64,000 nt of DNA from the NCBI GenBank assembly GCA_023374025.1, contig SIJG01000179.1, positions 125,179-189,178 of the forward strand, in the 5' to 3' direction. Source of the DNA: Heterodera schachtii. Lineage: Eukaryota; Nematoda; Chromadorea; Rhabditida; Heteroderidae. The notes under the pieces are model-generated. The model was given only the letters and a program-made list of their open reading frames with translations. It was not told the origin of the DNA and ran no database searches. The position numbers and the translations under genes were made by a program. Position 1 is the first letter of the stretch. Each line of letters starts with the position of its first letter. This document shows positions 44,727 to 58,062 of the stretch, one piece after another.

Positions 44727-47385
44727 ATATATCAGAATAATTCCGCTTATCCTTGCACGCGTCAGAATAATTCCGCCTATTCTGGTACATCAGAATAATT
44801 CCGCTTATTCTGGTACAGGTCAGAATAATTCGCTTGTTCTGGTACATCAGAATAATTCCGCTTATTCTGGTACACGTCAGAATAATTCCGCTTGTTCTGG
44901 TACATCAGAATAATTCCGCTTATTCTGGTACACGTCAGAATAATTCCGCTTATTCTGGTACATCAGAATAATTCCGCTTATTCTTGCACGCGTCAGAATA
45001 ATACCACTTATTCTGGTACATCAGAATAATTCCGCTTATTCTGGTACACGTCAGAATAATTCCGCTTATTCTGGTACACGTCAGAATAATTCCGCTTGTT
45101 CTGGTACATCAGAATAATTCCGCTTATTCTGGTACACGTCAGGATAATTCCGCTTGTTCTGGTACATCAGAATAATTCCGCTTATTCTGGTACACGTCAG
45201 AATAATTCCGCTTGTTCTGGTACATCAGAATAATTCCGCTTATTCTGGTACACGTCAGAATAATTCCGCTTGTTCTGGTACATCAGAATAATTCCGCTTA
45301 TTCTGGTACACGTCAGAATAATTCCGCTTATTCTGGTACACGTTAGAATAATTCCGCTTATTCTTGCACGCGTCAGAATAATTCCGCTTATTCTTGCACG
45401 CGTCAGAATAATTCCGCTTATTCTTGCACGCGTCAGAATAATTCCGCTTATTCTGGTACACGTCAGAATAATTCCGCTTATTCTTGCACGCGTCAGAATA
45501 ATTCCGCTTATTCTGGTACACGTCAGAATAATTCCGCTTATTCTTGCACGCATCAGAATAACTCCGCTTATTCTGGTACACGTCAGAATAATTCCGCTTG
45601 TTCTGGTACACGTCAGAATAATTCCGCTTATTCTGGTACACGTTAGAATAATTCCGCTTATTCTTGCACGCGTCAGAATAATTCCGCTTATTCTTGCACG
45701 CGTCAGAATAATTCCGCTTATTCTTGCACGCGTCAGAATAATTCCGCTTATTCTGGTACATCAGAATAATTCCGCTTATTCTGGTACACGTCAGAATAAT
45801 TCCGCTTATTCTGGTACATCAGAATAATTCCGCTTATTCTGGTACACGTCAGAATAATTCCGCTTATTCTTGCACGCGTCAGAATAATTCCACTTATTCT
45901 GGTTACATGACAGAATAATTCCGCTTATTCTTGCACGCGTCAGAATAATTCCGCTTATTCTTGCACGCGTCAGAATAATTCCGCTTGTTCTGGTACATCA
46001 GAATAATTCCGCTTATTCTGGTACACGTCAGAATAATTCCGCTTGTTTTGGTACATCAGAATAATTCCGCTTATTCTTGCACGCGTCAGAATAATACCAC
46101 TTATTCTGGTACATCAGAATAATTCCGCTTATTCTGGTACACGTCAGAATAATTCCGCTTGTTCTGGTACATCAGAATAATTCCGCTTATTCTGGTACAC
46201 GTCAGAATAATTCCGCTTGTTCTGGTACATCAGAATAATTCCGCTTATTCTGGTACACGTCAGAATAATTCCGCTTATTCTTGCACGCGTCAGAATAATT
46301 CCACTTATTCTGGTTACATGACAGAATAATTCCGCTTATTCTGGTACATCAGAATAATTCCGCTTATTCTGGTACATCAGAATAATTCCGCTTATTCTGG
46401 TACACGTTAGAATAATTCCGCTTATTCTTGCACGCGTCAGAATAATTCCGCTTATTCTGGTACACGTCAGAATAATTCCGCTTATTCTGGTACACGTCAG
46501 AATAATTCCGCTTATTCTTGCACGCGTCAGAATAATTCCACTTATTCTGGTTACATGACAGAATAATTCCGCTTATTCTGGTACATCAGAATAATTCCGC
46601 TTATTCTGGTACATCAGAATAATTCCGCTTATTCTGGTACATCAGAATAATTCCGCTTATTCTGGTACATCAGAATAATTCCGCTTATTCTTGCACGCGT
46701 CAGAATAATTCCACTTATTCTGGTTACATGACAGAATAATTCCGCTTATTCTTGCACGCGTCAGAATAATTCCGCTTATTCTTGCACGCGTCAGAATAAT
46801 ACCACTTATTCTGGTACATCAGAATAATTCCGCTTATTCTGGTACACGTCAGAATAAGTCCGCTTGTTCTGGTACATCAGAATAATTCCGCTTATTCTGG
46901 TACACGTCAGAATAATTCCGCTTGTTCTGGTACATCAGAATAATTCCGCTTATTCTGGTACACGTCAGAATAATTCCGCTTGTTCTGGTACATCAGAATA
47001 ATTCCGCTTATTCTGGTACACGTCAGAATAATTCCGCTTATTCTGGTACACTTTAGAATAATTCCGCTTATTCTTGCATGCGTCAGAATAATTCCTCTTA
47101 TTCTTGCACGCGTCAGAATAATTCCGCTTATTCTGGTACACGTCAGAATAATTCCGCTTATTCTGGTACATCAGAATAATTCCGCTTATTCTGGTACATC
47201 AGAATAATTCCGCTTATTCTGGTACACGTCAGAATAATTCCGCTTATTCTTGCACGCGTCAGAATAATTCCGCTTATTCTGGTACATCAGAATAATTCCG
47301 CTTATTCTGGTACACGTCAGAATAATTTCGCTTATTCTTGCACGCGTCAGAATAATTCCGCTTATTCTGGTACCTTTCAGAAATT
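44727..47385. repeat. Hairpin minisatellite, ~90 units of 28-32 bp
   Basis: Head-to-tail units of TCAGAATAATTCCGCTTATT plus CTGGTACACG. Main forms end GGTACACG (30 bp), TTGCACGCG (30 bp), GGTACA (28 bp) or GGTTACATGA (32 bp). CAGAATAA and TTATTCTG pair around TTCCGC, so every unit can fold into an 8-bp hairpin. Degenerate units continue at 43970-44040, 47480-47600 and 48050-48200. Several forms are multiples of three, which keeps frames open on both strands; no protein is implied. Confidence 0.95.
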
Positions 47386-47637
47386 CAGATTATTCCGGAT
47401 ACGCATCAGAACGGAATTGTTTTATTTTGTATTAGATAATTTAATTCTGATTATCATTAAACTACAATGTTCTTATCAGCCAGAATACTCTGATTATTCT
47501 GGTACACATCAGAATAATCCGCTTATTCTGGTATATGTCAGAATAATTCTGATACTCCGATACACGTGAGAATAATTCTGGTTTTTCCGGTACACATCAT
47601 ATAACCGGAATTATTTTAATTTTTGTTCCATAACCAG

Positions 47638-48033
47638 GGAACGGATTTTTAGGTGCTAAAAACTTGAATTTTGCTCACGTTGATTTTTGATATTCAGTTC
47701 AGAATTATCAGAATAGCTTGAAAGTTTGCATGAAAATACTTTGACATAAGCCCTATCACCCTGCAAAATTTCAGAATTTTTCATACTAGTAAAACATTTT
47801 TACAAAGAACCGCCTGTTTTTAAAACTTGACCACCAAGTTGGCTTAGGCTGGAAAAAGCGGATTTTCTTAAAAAATTCTGAGGGCATAAAAATTTCTGAA
47901 ATTTGGCAGGGTGTTAGGACTCGTGCCAAATATTTTCATGCAAAATTTCAAACTCTTCTGAAAACAATGCATTGAGTTAGAAAATTCCGCTTGGCGATTT
48001 GTGCAAGTTTTTAGCACCTAAAAATCCGTTCCC
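47638..48033. mobile_element. Foldback element within degenerate satellite
   Basis: GGAACGGATTTTTAGGTGCT at 47638 is mirrored by AGCACCTAAAAATCCGTTCC ending at 48033. It lies between decayed copies of the hairpin satellite. Confidence 0.85.
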
Positions 48034-48693
48034 TGTCCATAACCATATTTAATTCTGATTATTCTGATACGCGTCAGAATAATTATGATTAACATATCAG
48101 CAGAATAACGAAATTGTTTTATTTTGTGTTCCAAAACCATAAATTAATTCTGGTCTTCATTAAAACTTTATCAATGTTCTCATGAGCCAGAATAATTCTA
48201 AGTTCGGTGATGCTGGCAGACGCCGTGATTCGCTTTTTAAATTTTTAAAATCCTCATAAGGCCTATTTAAAATTATCTATACGATGATAAAAAAATGCAA
48301 ATTAGGCGCTTACTTCCCATGCTCATATTTCCGATGTCAAGCATGGAAATTTCCTAACAAATAAGCTATTTCTTCAAAATTTGTTGCTGACTGACGGTGC
48401 CGCTGAGCCCAAAGGAAATTTATGAAGTTTTAGGTGAATTATGAACAGAATTAGTCGACAAATTATGATTCGCAATTTAGAGCCAATTTAAAGTGTAAAA
48501 TGGAAATCCCTGAAAAATTGTTTAAATTAAATAAAAATTAATTTTTTCCTTCACGCTTCACCTCCTCTTCTTTATGTTTCATGTTTTTGCCCGCATTTTC
48601 TGCTTTAAATTATTGAAAATAATGAGAAGTATTTTGATACAATCGAACTAAAATCACTGTGGTAATAGTACAAAAAAAACAGTATTTACAAAA

Positions 48694-51600
48694 TTATTGC
48701 TTCGTGCTTTCGTGGCATTGGTCCTGATTTTTCCACTCTCTTCGTGATGGGTGTTTTCTTCCGTTCAGTCTGTCCAACACTTGTCTATTGTCATGCTCTT
48801 CTGTTTCTCTGTTCATCTTCCTACTCTGTCCTCTTTTATCTTCCTCTTCCCCTTCCGTTCTCCTCCTCATCCGGTCTTCCCTTTCTTCCTCTTCTTCCCC
48901 CTTTTCTTTCTCTTCCTCTTTTTCTTTCTCCTCCTCTTCTTCCGTTTCTCTCTTCTTCGTCTTCCTCTCCATCTGATGTATTTCTTCTTCTTCATCCGTT
49001 TCTTCCACCTCTTTTTGCTTCATTTTTATTCTCTTTGTCCGTTGCACTTTTTCGCCCATTCTTCCCAGCGAATTTTGCTCAATTTCTTTCAGCAAAGTTT
49101 CGTTCCATTTTTGGCCATCCGATTCCCACAACGCAACGGAGGTGCAGCGTTCGACTGAAATTTGGAAAGTTTTTTCATTTTTATCTCGGTTTTTCTGCGG
49201 TGCGGTGCCTACCGTCCGTTCCCAAAATGTTTGGAAAAAATTCAACAGAATACTGGTACCAACCAATTATACCAAAATTAAATGGGACCAAAAATTACGT
49301 CCGATCAGTGGGGAGCGTAGTTGTTGTGCAGTGACCATCACTTTGTGCGTGGTGCCGTTCCTCCCTTCCCGGGGTTCCGTTTTCTGCCGCGGTGCTGGCA
49401 CAACGGCCGATTCGAGCAGTACTTTCTTTTTGCCAAAATGCCGCAGGAAAGTGGCACGGAAGGGGCGTGAGAAGTTGTAGTAAATGACGAAGTTGAGGGA
49501 CGAGTTGAACACCACCAAAAGGTTGGAAATGTCGATGATGTAATTGATGCGCCATGACAATGCGGTGGACAGATGCTTAAAAGATGGTTGGTTGAGCTGG
49601 TGCAAAAATGTCGATACAGTACACTAACAAATGGCGCAGGACGGGACCCCGCGCAGGATTTTTCGGGATCCCATTCCGCAACCCGCATTTTTTTGGAAAT
49701 TGTGGGATTTTGCGGGATATTCCTATGAGATTCGTTCTCGCAAAAATTTTGAATTCCAATCCCGCAGCGGAATTCGCAAAATTGAAATTTCCGGGATCTA
49801 AAAAACAATTCATAAATTCAAAAATAACTCTGTAAATTTAAAAGTTAAATTGAGGCTAAGGAGACACAAATATTTTCTATTAAAAAACCATTATGAGATT
49901 AAAATGGTCAGAAAGAATCATTTATAGAAAATCCAACTCAATTAGATGAGCTGATCATTTGTCATCAGATGGAAAATTTCTCGAGATTGATTAATTACCG
50001 ATACGGAACAACGGCTTTTTATACATTTGTGCAGTGATTTGCATTTGGACAAATTACCGTTTCAAAAATGTTAATGAGCAAGGCAATTGAGTTGCAGAGA
50101 ATGAACAGCAACACGACCAAAATCTGAGTTCAGTGAGCAATAAATTTATGGACAGTCGGAAATATAAATTATTGTAAATTCAATATTTAGTCACTGACTA
50201 ATGCGGTAGAAATTTAAATTAGGCCCCAATAAAAATTGAAAATGCCATTTTTGTCCAAAGAACCCATGGTTCACCAGTGCCATGTTGTCCTCGGAATTGC
50301 CGCGTTTGCAGATCACCGTGCCGACGATCACCGCCGTGTTCAGAGCGATCAGAATAACCAAAGGGCCGACGGCGAGGAAAAAGGCGTACAAATATTTGTA
50401 GTAAACCAAAGTGTAGCTTAAAAGAAACAGCGAACAAATGAAAAAAAAAATCAGATTATTGTGAAAAATTTGTAAAAAAAATCATATTTTAAATAAAATT
50501 AAATTTAAAAAACGTCGGATTGAAGCGAAGAGGAGCAGGACAAAGTTCAACGGATGGACTTTGGAAGGTTTGATGCCAACAATTTAGCAGAATGGACTCG
50601 AAACAGTGCCTTAATGGGAAAATGAAAAATAAGACAATCATTTGGGAATAAATTAAAATAATTAATTTGGAAGAAAAAGGCTAATAAAAAATCACTCTCA
50701 TAAATGCAAAAAAAAAGCTAAAAAGTTTTTAATTTATATTTTTTAAATTTTAATAATATTTTGAGTGAAAATTTCCTAATTGAGCTTAATTTACGGAATA
50801 TTGTAAAGGAACGCGAAAATCAGCACGGCACAAATGGTCGCCTTTTGGAAGCATTGGCGCGCAAAAAGTCCTTTGGACGCGGACGAGAGCCAAACCTTAA
50901 TCAAAAAGTGGAAATTGAGGTGGAAAAAACACTGGCATGGTAACTTATTAGTCAATGAAATAGACATATGAAAAGGTTATCGGAAATTTAACAGCAAAAA
51001 ATGTTGGTAGAGAGAAACAAAATTTTTATTTCTGTTTACAAAGGGACAGTCAAATTAAAATTGAAATAATAATTTATATTTTTAGCAATTTTAAAATATT
51101 AAAAAACCAAAAGTGGCATTTTTTGTCTTATGATTAAGCCATAAGTAATATTAGTAAAGCATTAATTGATGAGGAGTGTTGGCACCTGTACGAAACAGTC
51201 GATGCCGGCCACGAGTGTGAAGTAAACGGAGCACGTCTGCGCGATCATTGCCGCGGGGTAAACAATGGGCGAAAGCGACCCATAGACAATGGAAAGTGCC
51301 AAGGAATAACGACGAATGGAGTCGACAAAGAACAGAAACAACGCAGTGATTATCACCTGATTAGGGCGGAATGATTGGCGCTCGGATGGGATTAGTGGTA
51401 ATAAGGCAATTAGCCCTAATTATCCGTGATTGGATTTTGTGCCTTACCAATGCGTCGGAACAGCCGAGTGCCGAAAGGTACAAACTGCCGCTGTACGACT
51501 GACGAAGCGAGGGACGACTGTAGAAAAAACGCATTACAGTAAGATTGATATGATTTTAAAGGAAATGCCCCTACAGGGTGCTAGGTCGTTTCTTAAAAAC

Positions 51601-53181
51601 CTCCACTATGGGCGTTTCTTACATCCGCCAAGGAGTAGGAAAATAAAAAATGCAAGACAAATAAATTCATAACTTGGCTTAAATTTAATCAAATTAATAA
51701 TTCTTGGTATCATTCAATAGCTCTAGGTGTTCTCTATCAAAATAGAAAATTAGAAAAATTTTTTATAAAATTTTCAAAAAGTTAAGGTCACAAAATTTCA
51801 ATAAATCTTAAGTCAGAATTTTTTTGTAATAACTTTTTTAAAAACCTGAAATTTTTTGAAATTTTAAAGATAAATAGAAAATTCTTAGGGCTATCAAATA
51901 TATTAATTCATTTTGGCTCAATGTCATTTTAAGGACTTTAAAATATACCATGACAAAAAAACATAGCATGTTCAATGCTTTATAACCTTTTTTCAGAAGC
52001 AATTAAATTAAATTGTATTTTTAGAATTTCAAATCCACTATTTATTTTATTTATCTTTAAAATTTCAAAAAATTTCAGGTTTTTAAAAAAGTTATTACAA
52101 AAAAATTCTGACTCAAGATTTATTGAAATTTTGTGACCTTAACTTTTTGAAAATTTTATAAAAAAATTTTCTAATTTTATATTTTGATAGAGAACACCTA
52201 GAGCTATTGAATGATACCAAGAATTATTAATTTGATTAAATTTAAGCCAAGTTATGAATTTATTTGTCTTGCATTTTTTATTTTCCTACCCCTTGGCGGT
52301 TTTTAAGAAACGACCTAACACGCCCCTACAGTATTGTCTATTATGTGAAAATAGTTCCTATCAACTTTGCCAACAAGCACTGTTGTGACTTGGCATCCCT
52401 CCCACCTGTACACAATTGCGGAGAGGACATTTCCGCACAACCCGCACAGTGAAATGAACGGTAACAAAAGGCCAATGACAACCAAATTATACTGTAATGA
52501 AGCGGGAAGCACTCATACTGTAATTTATGGGTCTGAGGCTTAAACGGTAACGTACAGTAATGTAGAATTGATCAGATGCAAATTGAGTGCACAGGCCGCA
52601 GTTGGGAAGACAATTGGTGAAATTTGGCCAATGGATAATGCCAAATTGGAAGAGAAGATGAACCTGAAAAGGCACAACAGACAATAATTGGAGAAACAGC
52701 CGAAGCCAAACAGCAAAAAGAAGGCTTTGACCATGCTAACAGCTTATTTTGAGCCACTTTTTAAGAAAATTAGGAAGTTTTAGGAGTCTATGATGCCAAT
52801 AGGCGTAGCCGAGAAAATATTTTAGAAATTTCATAAAAATTTGGGGGTATCTCAAGATACTGCTTGCCCATGTGTTGTGCTTATTTATAGTCATGAATAC
52901 TTTTATTGATCAAATCAGCTACTGAAAATATCCAATGCTGTTCTAACTTTTTATGGCATTTTACGCTTTTTTCCTTTTATTTTGTGCCCAAATTTCTTTC
53001 ATTCATAATTTCTTGAATTTTCCCCGGTTTTGCTCACATTGTCCACGGTGTTCTGTTCGGCAATGTTTGCTGCTGACAAATTGCACTCGGTCGGCAAAAT
53101 GGTCGGCTGCAATTCGATGCTTATCCCGGTGCCGTCGTCGCCGTATTCTTCGGCATAGTCCAAATTTGGCAACGTGTCCAT
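48694..53181 (-). CDS. FMRFamide/FLP peptide receptor-like GPCR, 537 residues
   Basis: Ten exons join in phase: 53038-53181, 52406-52491, 51448-51517, 51186-51356, 50795-50895, 50514-50609, 50275-50416, 50058-50123, 49299-49575 and 48694-49154. Helix 1 is GLLLPFISLCGLCGNVLSAI, helix 2 GSLYLSALGCSDAL, helix 5 FFLAVGPLVILIALN, helix 6 VVLLFILCNSIALLINIFE and helix 7 NLLVVFNSSLNFVIYYNFS, the pattern of nematode FLP receptors (frpr group). The DRY position reads DCF (AGIDCFVQV), so G-protein coupling may be atypical. The N-terminus is 48 residues with no signal peptide. The last exon adds ~150 residues with a Glu/Lys/Arg helix (KKRETEEEEEKEKEEEKEKG); this tail is phase-consistent but less certain. 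Intron 2 holds a foldback element. Likely a neuronal plasma-membrane receptor; the ligand is unknown. Confidence 0.9.
51577..52321. mobile_element. Foldback element in the GPCR intron, with 10-bp target duplication
   Basis: Starts GGTGCTAGGTCGTTTCTTAA, ends GAAACGACCTAACAC, and is flanked on both sides by GCCCCTACAG (51567-51576 and 52322-52331). Arms are long (over 200 bp, diverged). The same end sequence GTGCTAGGTCGTTTC occurs in the element at 59298, so the two form one family. Size is about 745 bp. Confidence 0.92.
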
Positions 53182-56153
53182 TTTTATGAATAAATGCTAA
53201 ACAATCGAAAATATCGAATTTCATATTTAAATTTTGTGATTTAAAAACGCTTTGTCTCTTTAATTTTTCTTTTCGAAATAAAATTACCTTTTGATTAATG
53301 TGGAAATTTTATTTTCATAACCATAAATTTTTAATGAGAACTTAATTATTAAATTTTGATGTAAAGGTATTTTAATAATGATGCAATAAAATAAAATAAT
53401 TAAAATCGAAAATGAATTTTAAAAAAATATTTTTAAATTTATTTTAAATAGAAATTTCGCGCAAATTTATGAATTTTTGAAAGAAGAAAAACGCGCAACA
53501 ACATAAGTAAGCACCCGTTTTGTTTCTTTCATTAGGAGCGGCCAATGGCGCGTTAAATTTGTTGGCATTTGCGATAGAAGTGAAATGGGAAATGAACATT
53601 TAATTGGTTTCGGCACTCAAATGCCAATGAGATAAAATTTGGACAGGCCGAAACTGAGCAGCGGAGCCCACGGCACAGTGTGCCAATGGGAGGGGTAGGC
53701 GTTGGCACTTTGCTGTAATTGAATCATTTTATGAAGTTTGCCGGGCAACAAAGGGCCATTATTGTTGGATGATCGATTTTGAAAATAAAACTAAAATATT
53801 AAAAAATAAAAAAAGAAAGAATTAAATATTAAAGAAAAAGGAAAAGCGAAGGAAAAAAATTGAAAATATTAGCAAACTCAAAAAAAAAGTAAAAATTATA
53901 CAGAAAGACGAATTTTATTTTAATTATTTAAAAGCATAAAAATTGTATTATCTATCAAATGAAAGAAAATTATTTAAATTTTCGCATTTTCAACATTAGC
54001 TCTTCCTTATCTTTTTATAAGGCCAAATTTCGTTTAATTTTTCCTTTCGTTTCTTGCGGAGTTTTGTGCCATTCTTTGCCACTCATTTTTTGGCACGGCA
54101 CTTCGATAACAAATGCACACACATCCAAACCATTTTGCATAATCATTTGGCCAAAATAAGGACATTTTTTAAGTTGAAGTACGAATTAAGGACCCCAAAT
54201 TTGGCACCAAAAAGTGCCAAAATAAAATGGAGAAAAAAAAGCACATAAAAAAACGTGACATAACGCATTCTCTGCTCATTTTCAAGGGCCTGATGAAGAT
54301 GAATTCTTTCATTTTAAAATTTATTTTTTTATTTTTTGTGTACGGTATGACAAATGAATAGCAAATGCATTTTTTCAAATTGAAAAGGCTTTTCCCAGAA
54401 ATTCAATCATTCCTTCCCCTTCTCTATTAATTAATTACTGTGCCGGGAGGGATTTGTCCTTTTTCTCGGAAATTTCCTTTTAAAAAAAGTTACTTATCCC
54501 CTCAGGGATTCACTTAATTCAATTGCATTGAAACAAAAAATGGTTTGTTTTATTTGTATAAAATTTACTCAAGGGAAAGGACACATTAAAAAATGAAAAA
54601 GAAATTGAAATGCCGTTGGTACTAATAAAGAAAAATCAAAAATATAAACCAAAAAATAGAGGAATTGTTTGTACAAATGTAATATTTAAATAAATAAAAC
54701 GATAATTCTTTTAGAGGAAACTCTCCGGACAAAATGGACACAAATAGGCGCCGCTTCCATTTGTGTAAAGTGCCGAAAATGCCATGAGAAAGTGTGTGGT
54801 GAAGCGATGCCGTCCGTCATTGGCACTCGACTGTCACGGATTTTAGCGAAAAAAGGGGAAACCCTTAAAACTAATTAACAAATGCCGTGAATTTCAAATG
54901 GAAATGAAATGAGAGCCGAGAAGTATTTTTATAATCAATTTAAGACTTTGGGTCAACTTGAGAACATTTGATATATTTTTGAAATGTTAATTAATAATTA
55001 TGTCAAAAATAAATTTTAAAAACATATTTTTCTTCTAAATAATTTAAATTTAAACAATTGGTAAATTAAAAATTGTCTATCTTTGGTTTTTTGATGGACA
55101 AATCGAGAAGGGCTATTTTTTATGGTAAGGCGCTTCCCTGCCGAAAATGCCGGGGAATTCTATTTTCATCCCAAAATAATACTAATGACCCGAGAACAAA
55201 AGTTAAAATTACAATTTGGCCTCCTTTTTGTTAGGGTTGTGTCAAGAGCGGCGGACAGACCAACCCACAAACACTCTGTCCGTGTGACGTTGGCCCCGCA
55301 AATTTGTCCAAAAAACGGAACACACAAATAAATCCGAAGTTTAAATTGCCAATAAGTTGGCATTTGAGTGAATCAATTAGCATTTTACAAAATTCTATTG
55401 GTATAAATTAGGGGCGGCCATGATTCAGAACTTTTTGTTGAAATTTTTGACAAACTCTGAGTTCGACCTTAAATTTAATGACATCATGAAAATGAGATTT
55501 TTGGCAGTTAATTAGACACATTTTGCGAGGGTTTCACGCGTGGCATTTGCCACCATCGGCGGATTGCCATTGTCAGCAGTCCGAAATCAGAAGCACAAAT
55601 GGAACGGGCGGCGCTTAACATTGCCAAACGGCGGGCAAAACTTAGGCATCCCTTGAGGGGAGAAAGAATTATTAAATGCTAAAATGTTAAGAAACGTTTG
55701 ATTATCATTTTTATGCCATTAACTTTTATTCGAAATCGGTGAAAAGAAAAAATGAATATTGTGTTTTGTGGACTGAAATAATGGTTATAAGTAGGGCTTC
55801 GTTTTTTAGGACAAAAAATCGCGAAATAGGAAAATAAAATTTTCTATTAACGCTTTTTAAGTAGCAAAATACATAAAAACTTAATCCAAACAATTATTTT
55901 GGTTATATTTCAATTGTTTTAAAGTTTTTGAATAATTTTTTATCAAGAAAAAAAATTTTGATGATCAATTTTTGGGAAAATTTTTTAATTCTTAGGGGTG
56001 TATAGGCATTATAAAAGTCATTGTAGAAACACCAAACCAAGTGGAAAACACCTTTTTCGTGCTTATCTGTGCGTATTTAGTACACAAAATTTTAGGCATT
56101 TGCCTAAAAACGAAGCCCTAGTCATAAGAAAAATAATAAAATAATTGGCTCCC

Positions 56154-56967
56154 GGACATTTCGACAATGACCGTTTCGACAATAAAATTAAATATATTTT
56201 TTTAAATGATTTCAAATTTCTGCTAAATGATATGAGACGGTGCGGATTTGGGACCAATATAAAAGTTTTTTTTCGTTTTTGTTCAAAATAGCATTATGAA
56301 AATGGCTTTAGTTTTCGAATTTTGCGTTTATGAGGGTATCGGCAATATTCGACATCTTCGACTATCGTCGAGTCCTTTTCAAAAGCGTATTCGATCGAAT
56401 CTATCCATCCTTCAAGAACAATGAAGCGCCTCTTTTTGACTTCACCTCGACAAATTCAATAAGCTCCTGATTTTTAGCCTATGAATTGGCTCAACTTCTT
56501 GAACTATGCCATTCATCTCCTCTGAGGACCAATATATTTTGCCTAAGGGGTGAAAAGAGGACACTAAAATAATTAAAATAAATTTTTGCTTTTGGATTTG
56601 GATTTCTATTATAGGTCCGTCTCAGTTTTTTTTTCATTTTCACTAATCATTATCATAATAGGCGAGAGATAATGCATTCATTATGCATAAATTAATTCAA
56701 AATGTTCTTCAGAGAAATCAATTATATTAAATAATAAACCTTAATTTAATAATGTATTTGTATTTTTCTTTTTGTTTTTCTATTAATAATAAATTTAAAA
56801 AATATAATCAATATATTTTTCTCTTTAAATTTCATTAATAATTTTTTTTAATTAATTTATTATTTTTTATATTCATTTATTTATTATTTTTAATTTGATA
56901 TTTTAATTTTTGGCGATAAGATATAGTCGTAAATGGTCATTGTCGAAAAGGTATTGTCGAAATGTCC
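56154..56967. mobile_element. Terminal-inverted-repeat element, ~815 bp
   Basis: GGACATTTCGACAATGACC at the left mirrors TATTGTCGAAATGTCC at the right, with GGCT/AGCC just outside. The interior is AT-rich and non-coding, so it would be non-autonomous. Confidence 0.7.
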
Positions 56968-57184
56968 AGCCACCAAATAATTAGTGAATTAAAATAAACA
57001 ATACATTGCCAGAAGAAGCACGAAATCAGTCACAATAAATAATAAACAAATAAGGATGAAAAGTCGAAAAAAGCATAAAATTTCAAAAAATTATAACATT
57101 TGTCCGTGCTTCTTCGCTCCATGACCTAAGTTCAAGAAAAACTTTTCCACTTGACAACTGCACAGTTAAGCAGCCTTTTTTGCT

Positions 57185-57300
57185 GAAAATCTGTTAACAA
57201 ATTGCACTCAAACTTTCAAAATTTCCCCCGCGGCGCCTCCCCGCACCGCCGGACCCCCTTCTTCCCCAAAAGTTTTTCGGAAAAAGCGCGCCGAAAAAAA
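57185..57300 (-). repeat. Dispersed GCC-rich repeat, inverted copy
   Basis: Reverse complement of the family: TTAACAAATTGCACTC tail, CCGCGGCGCCTCC core, GGACCCCCTTCTTCC and the AAAAAGCGCGCCG head. Confidence 0.75.
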
Positions 57301-58062
57301 GTGATGTGAAAAGCAAATCTGAATTTCACCTAATATTCGATCATTTAGTCCAAAATGATTAATTGTTTTAAATAATTGAAGAAAATTTGATTTGAAAATT
57401 TCATTAATTTAATATAGCTTAACTTTTTGGATTTTATTTAAAAAAACAAAATAAAAAATTAATTTTGTATTATTTTCACTTGAAAAAAAATTAAAATTTG
57501 AATTTTAAAAAATTCCCGGTTGGTCCCGGTCCCGACTTCTCAGGTCCGGCAAGTCCCGGTCCCGGTTTTGCCTAAAATTCCCGGTCCCGCTTCACTCTAA
57601 TCAATAGAGACCGGAATTTTCTGTCTGACCGGTTTGTCAGACAGAAAAGTTCCTATCTCTATTTATTAAGCTTGTTTATTTATCCTTTAGAATTTTTGAA
57701 AATGTTTTTTTTCATTTTGCTACATTTATCTAGTTTAGATGGTTAGGTATTTGTTTGCACGAATCGTTGTTAAAATTGCCTATAAATATAGTCAGTTAAG
57801 CTGTCGCCTCCCATTTTTTGTGAAAAAAAAAATCAAATGTTTGATCACGAATATGGCATGCATTTCGACCCATTTCGATTTTTCCGTCAGCAATTGCCTA
57901 AAAAAGATTTTTGACGAGACATTTTCCTATGAGCACAAATTTATGAGCATTTAACATTGTTGTTTATCAAAATGATCCTATACACAACACAAATACTTAA
58001 TATGAATTTTGTCAATTTTTCAGTTCACTTATTTTGAAATTGTTTTTGATTCCCAGCAAAAA

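Larger units (their letters stand above)
53182..58062. other. Gene-poor AT-rich region between the GPCR and the F-box-like gene
   Basis: No exon pair or domain could be supported on either strand. Contains the terminal-inverted-repeat element at 56154-56967, an inverted copy of the GCC-rich repeat at 57185-57300 and CCCGGTCCCG repeats at 57520-57590. GPCR and F-box-like promoters presumably lie at its two ends. Confidence 0.6.

Noticed and set aside
45255..45827. Long open frames on both strands inside the satellite
   Set aside because: They follow from unit lengths divisible by three; no start context, domain or splice sites.
44727..47385. A repeat array with regular spacing that could be taken for a CRISPR
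   Set aside because: Units are contiguous with no unique spacers, vary in length, and lie in animal DNA without cas genes. It is a minisatellite.
57739..57954. 71-codon frame upstream of the F-box-like gene
   Set aside because: AT-rich chance frame; does not splice in phase to the exon at 58063, which has its own ATG.
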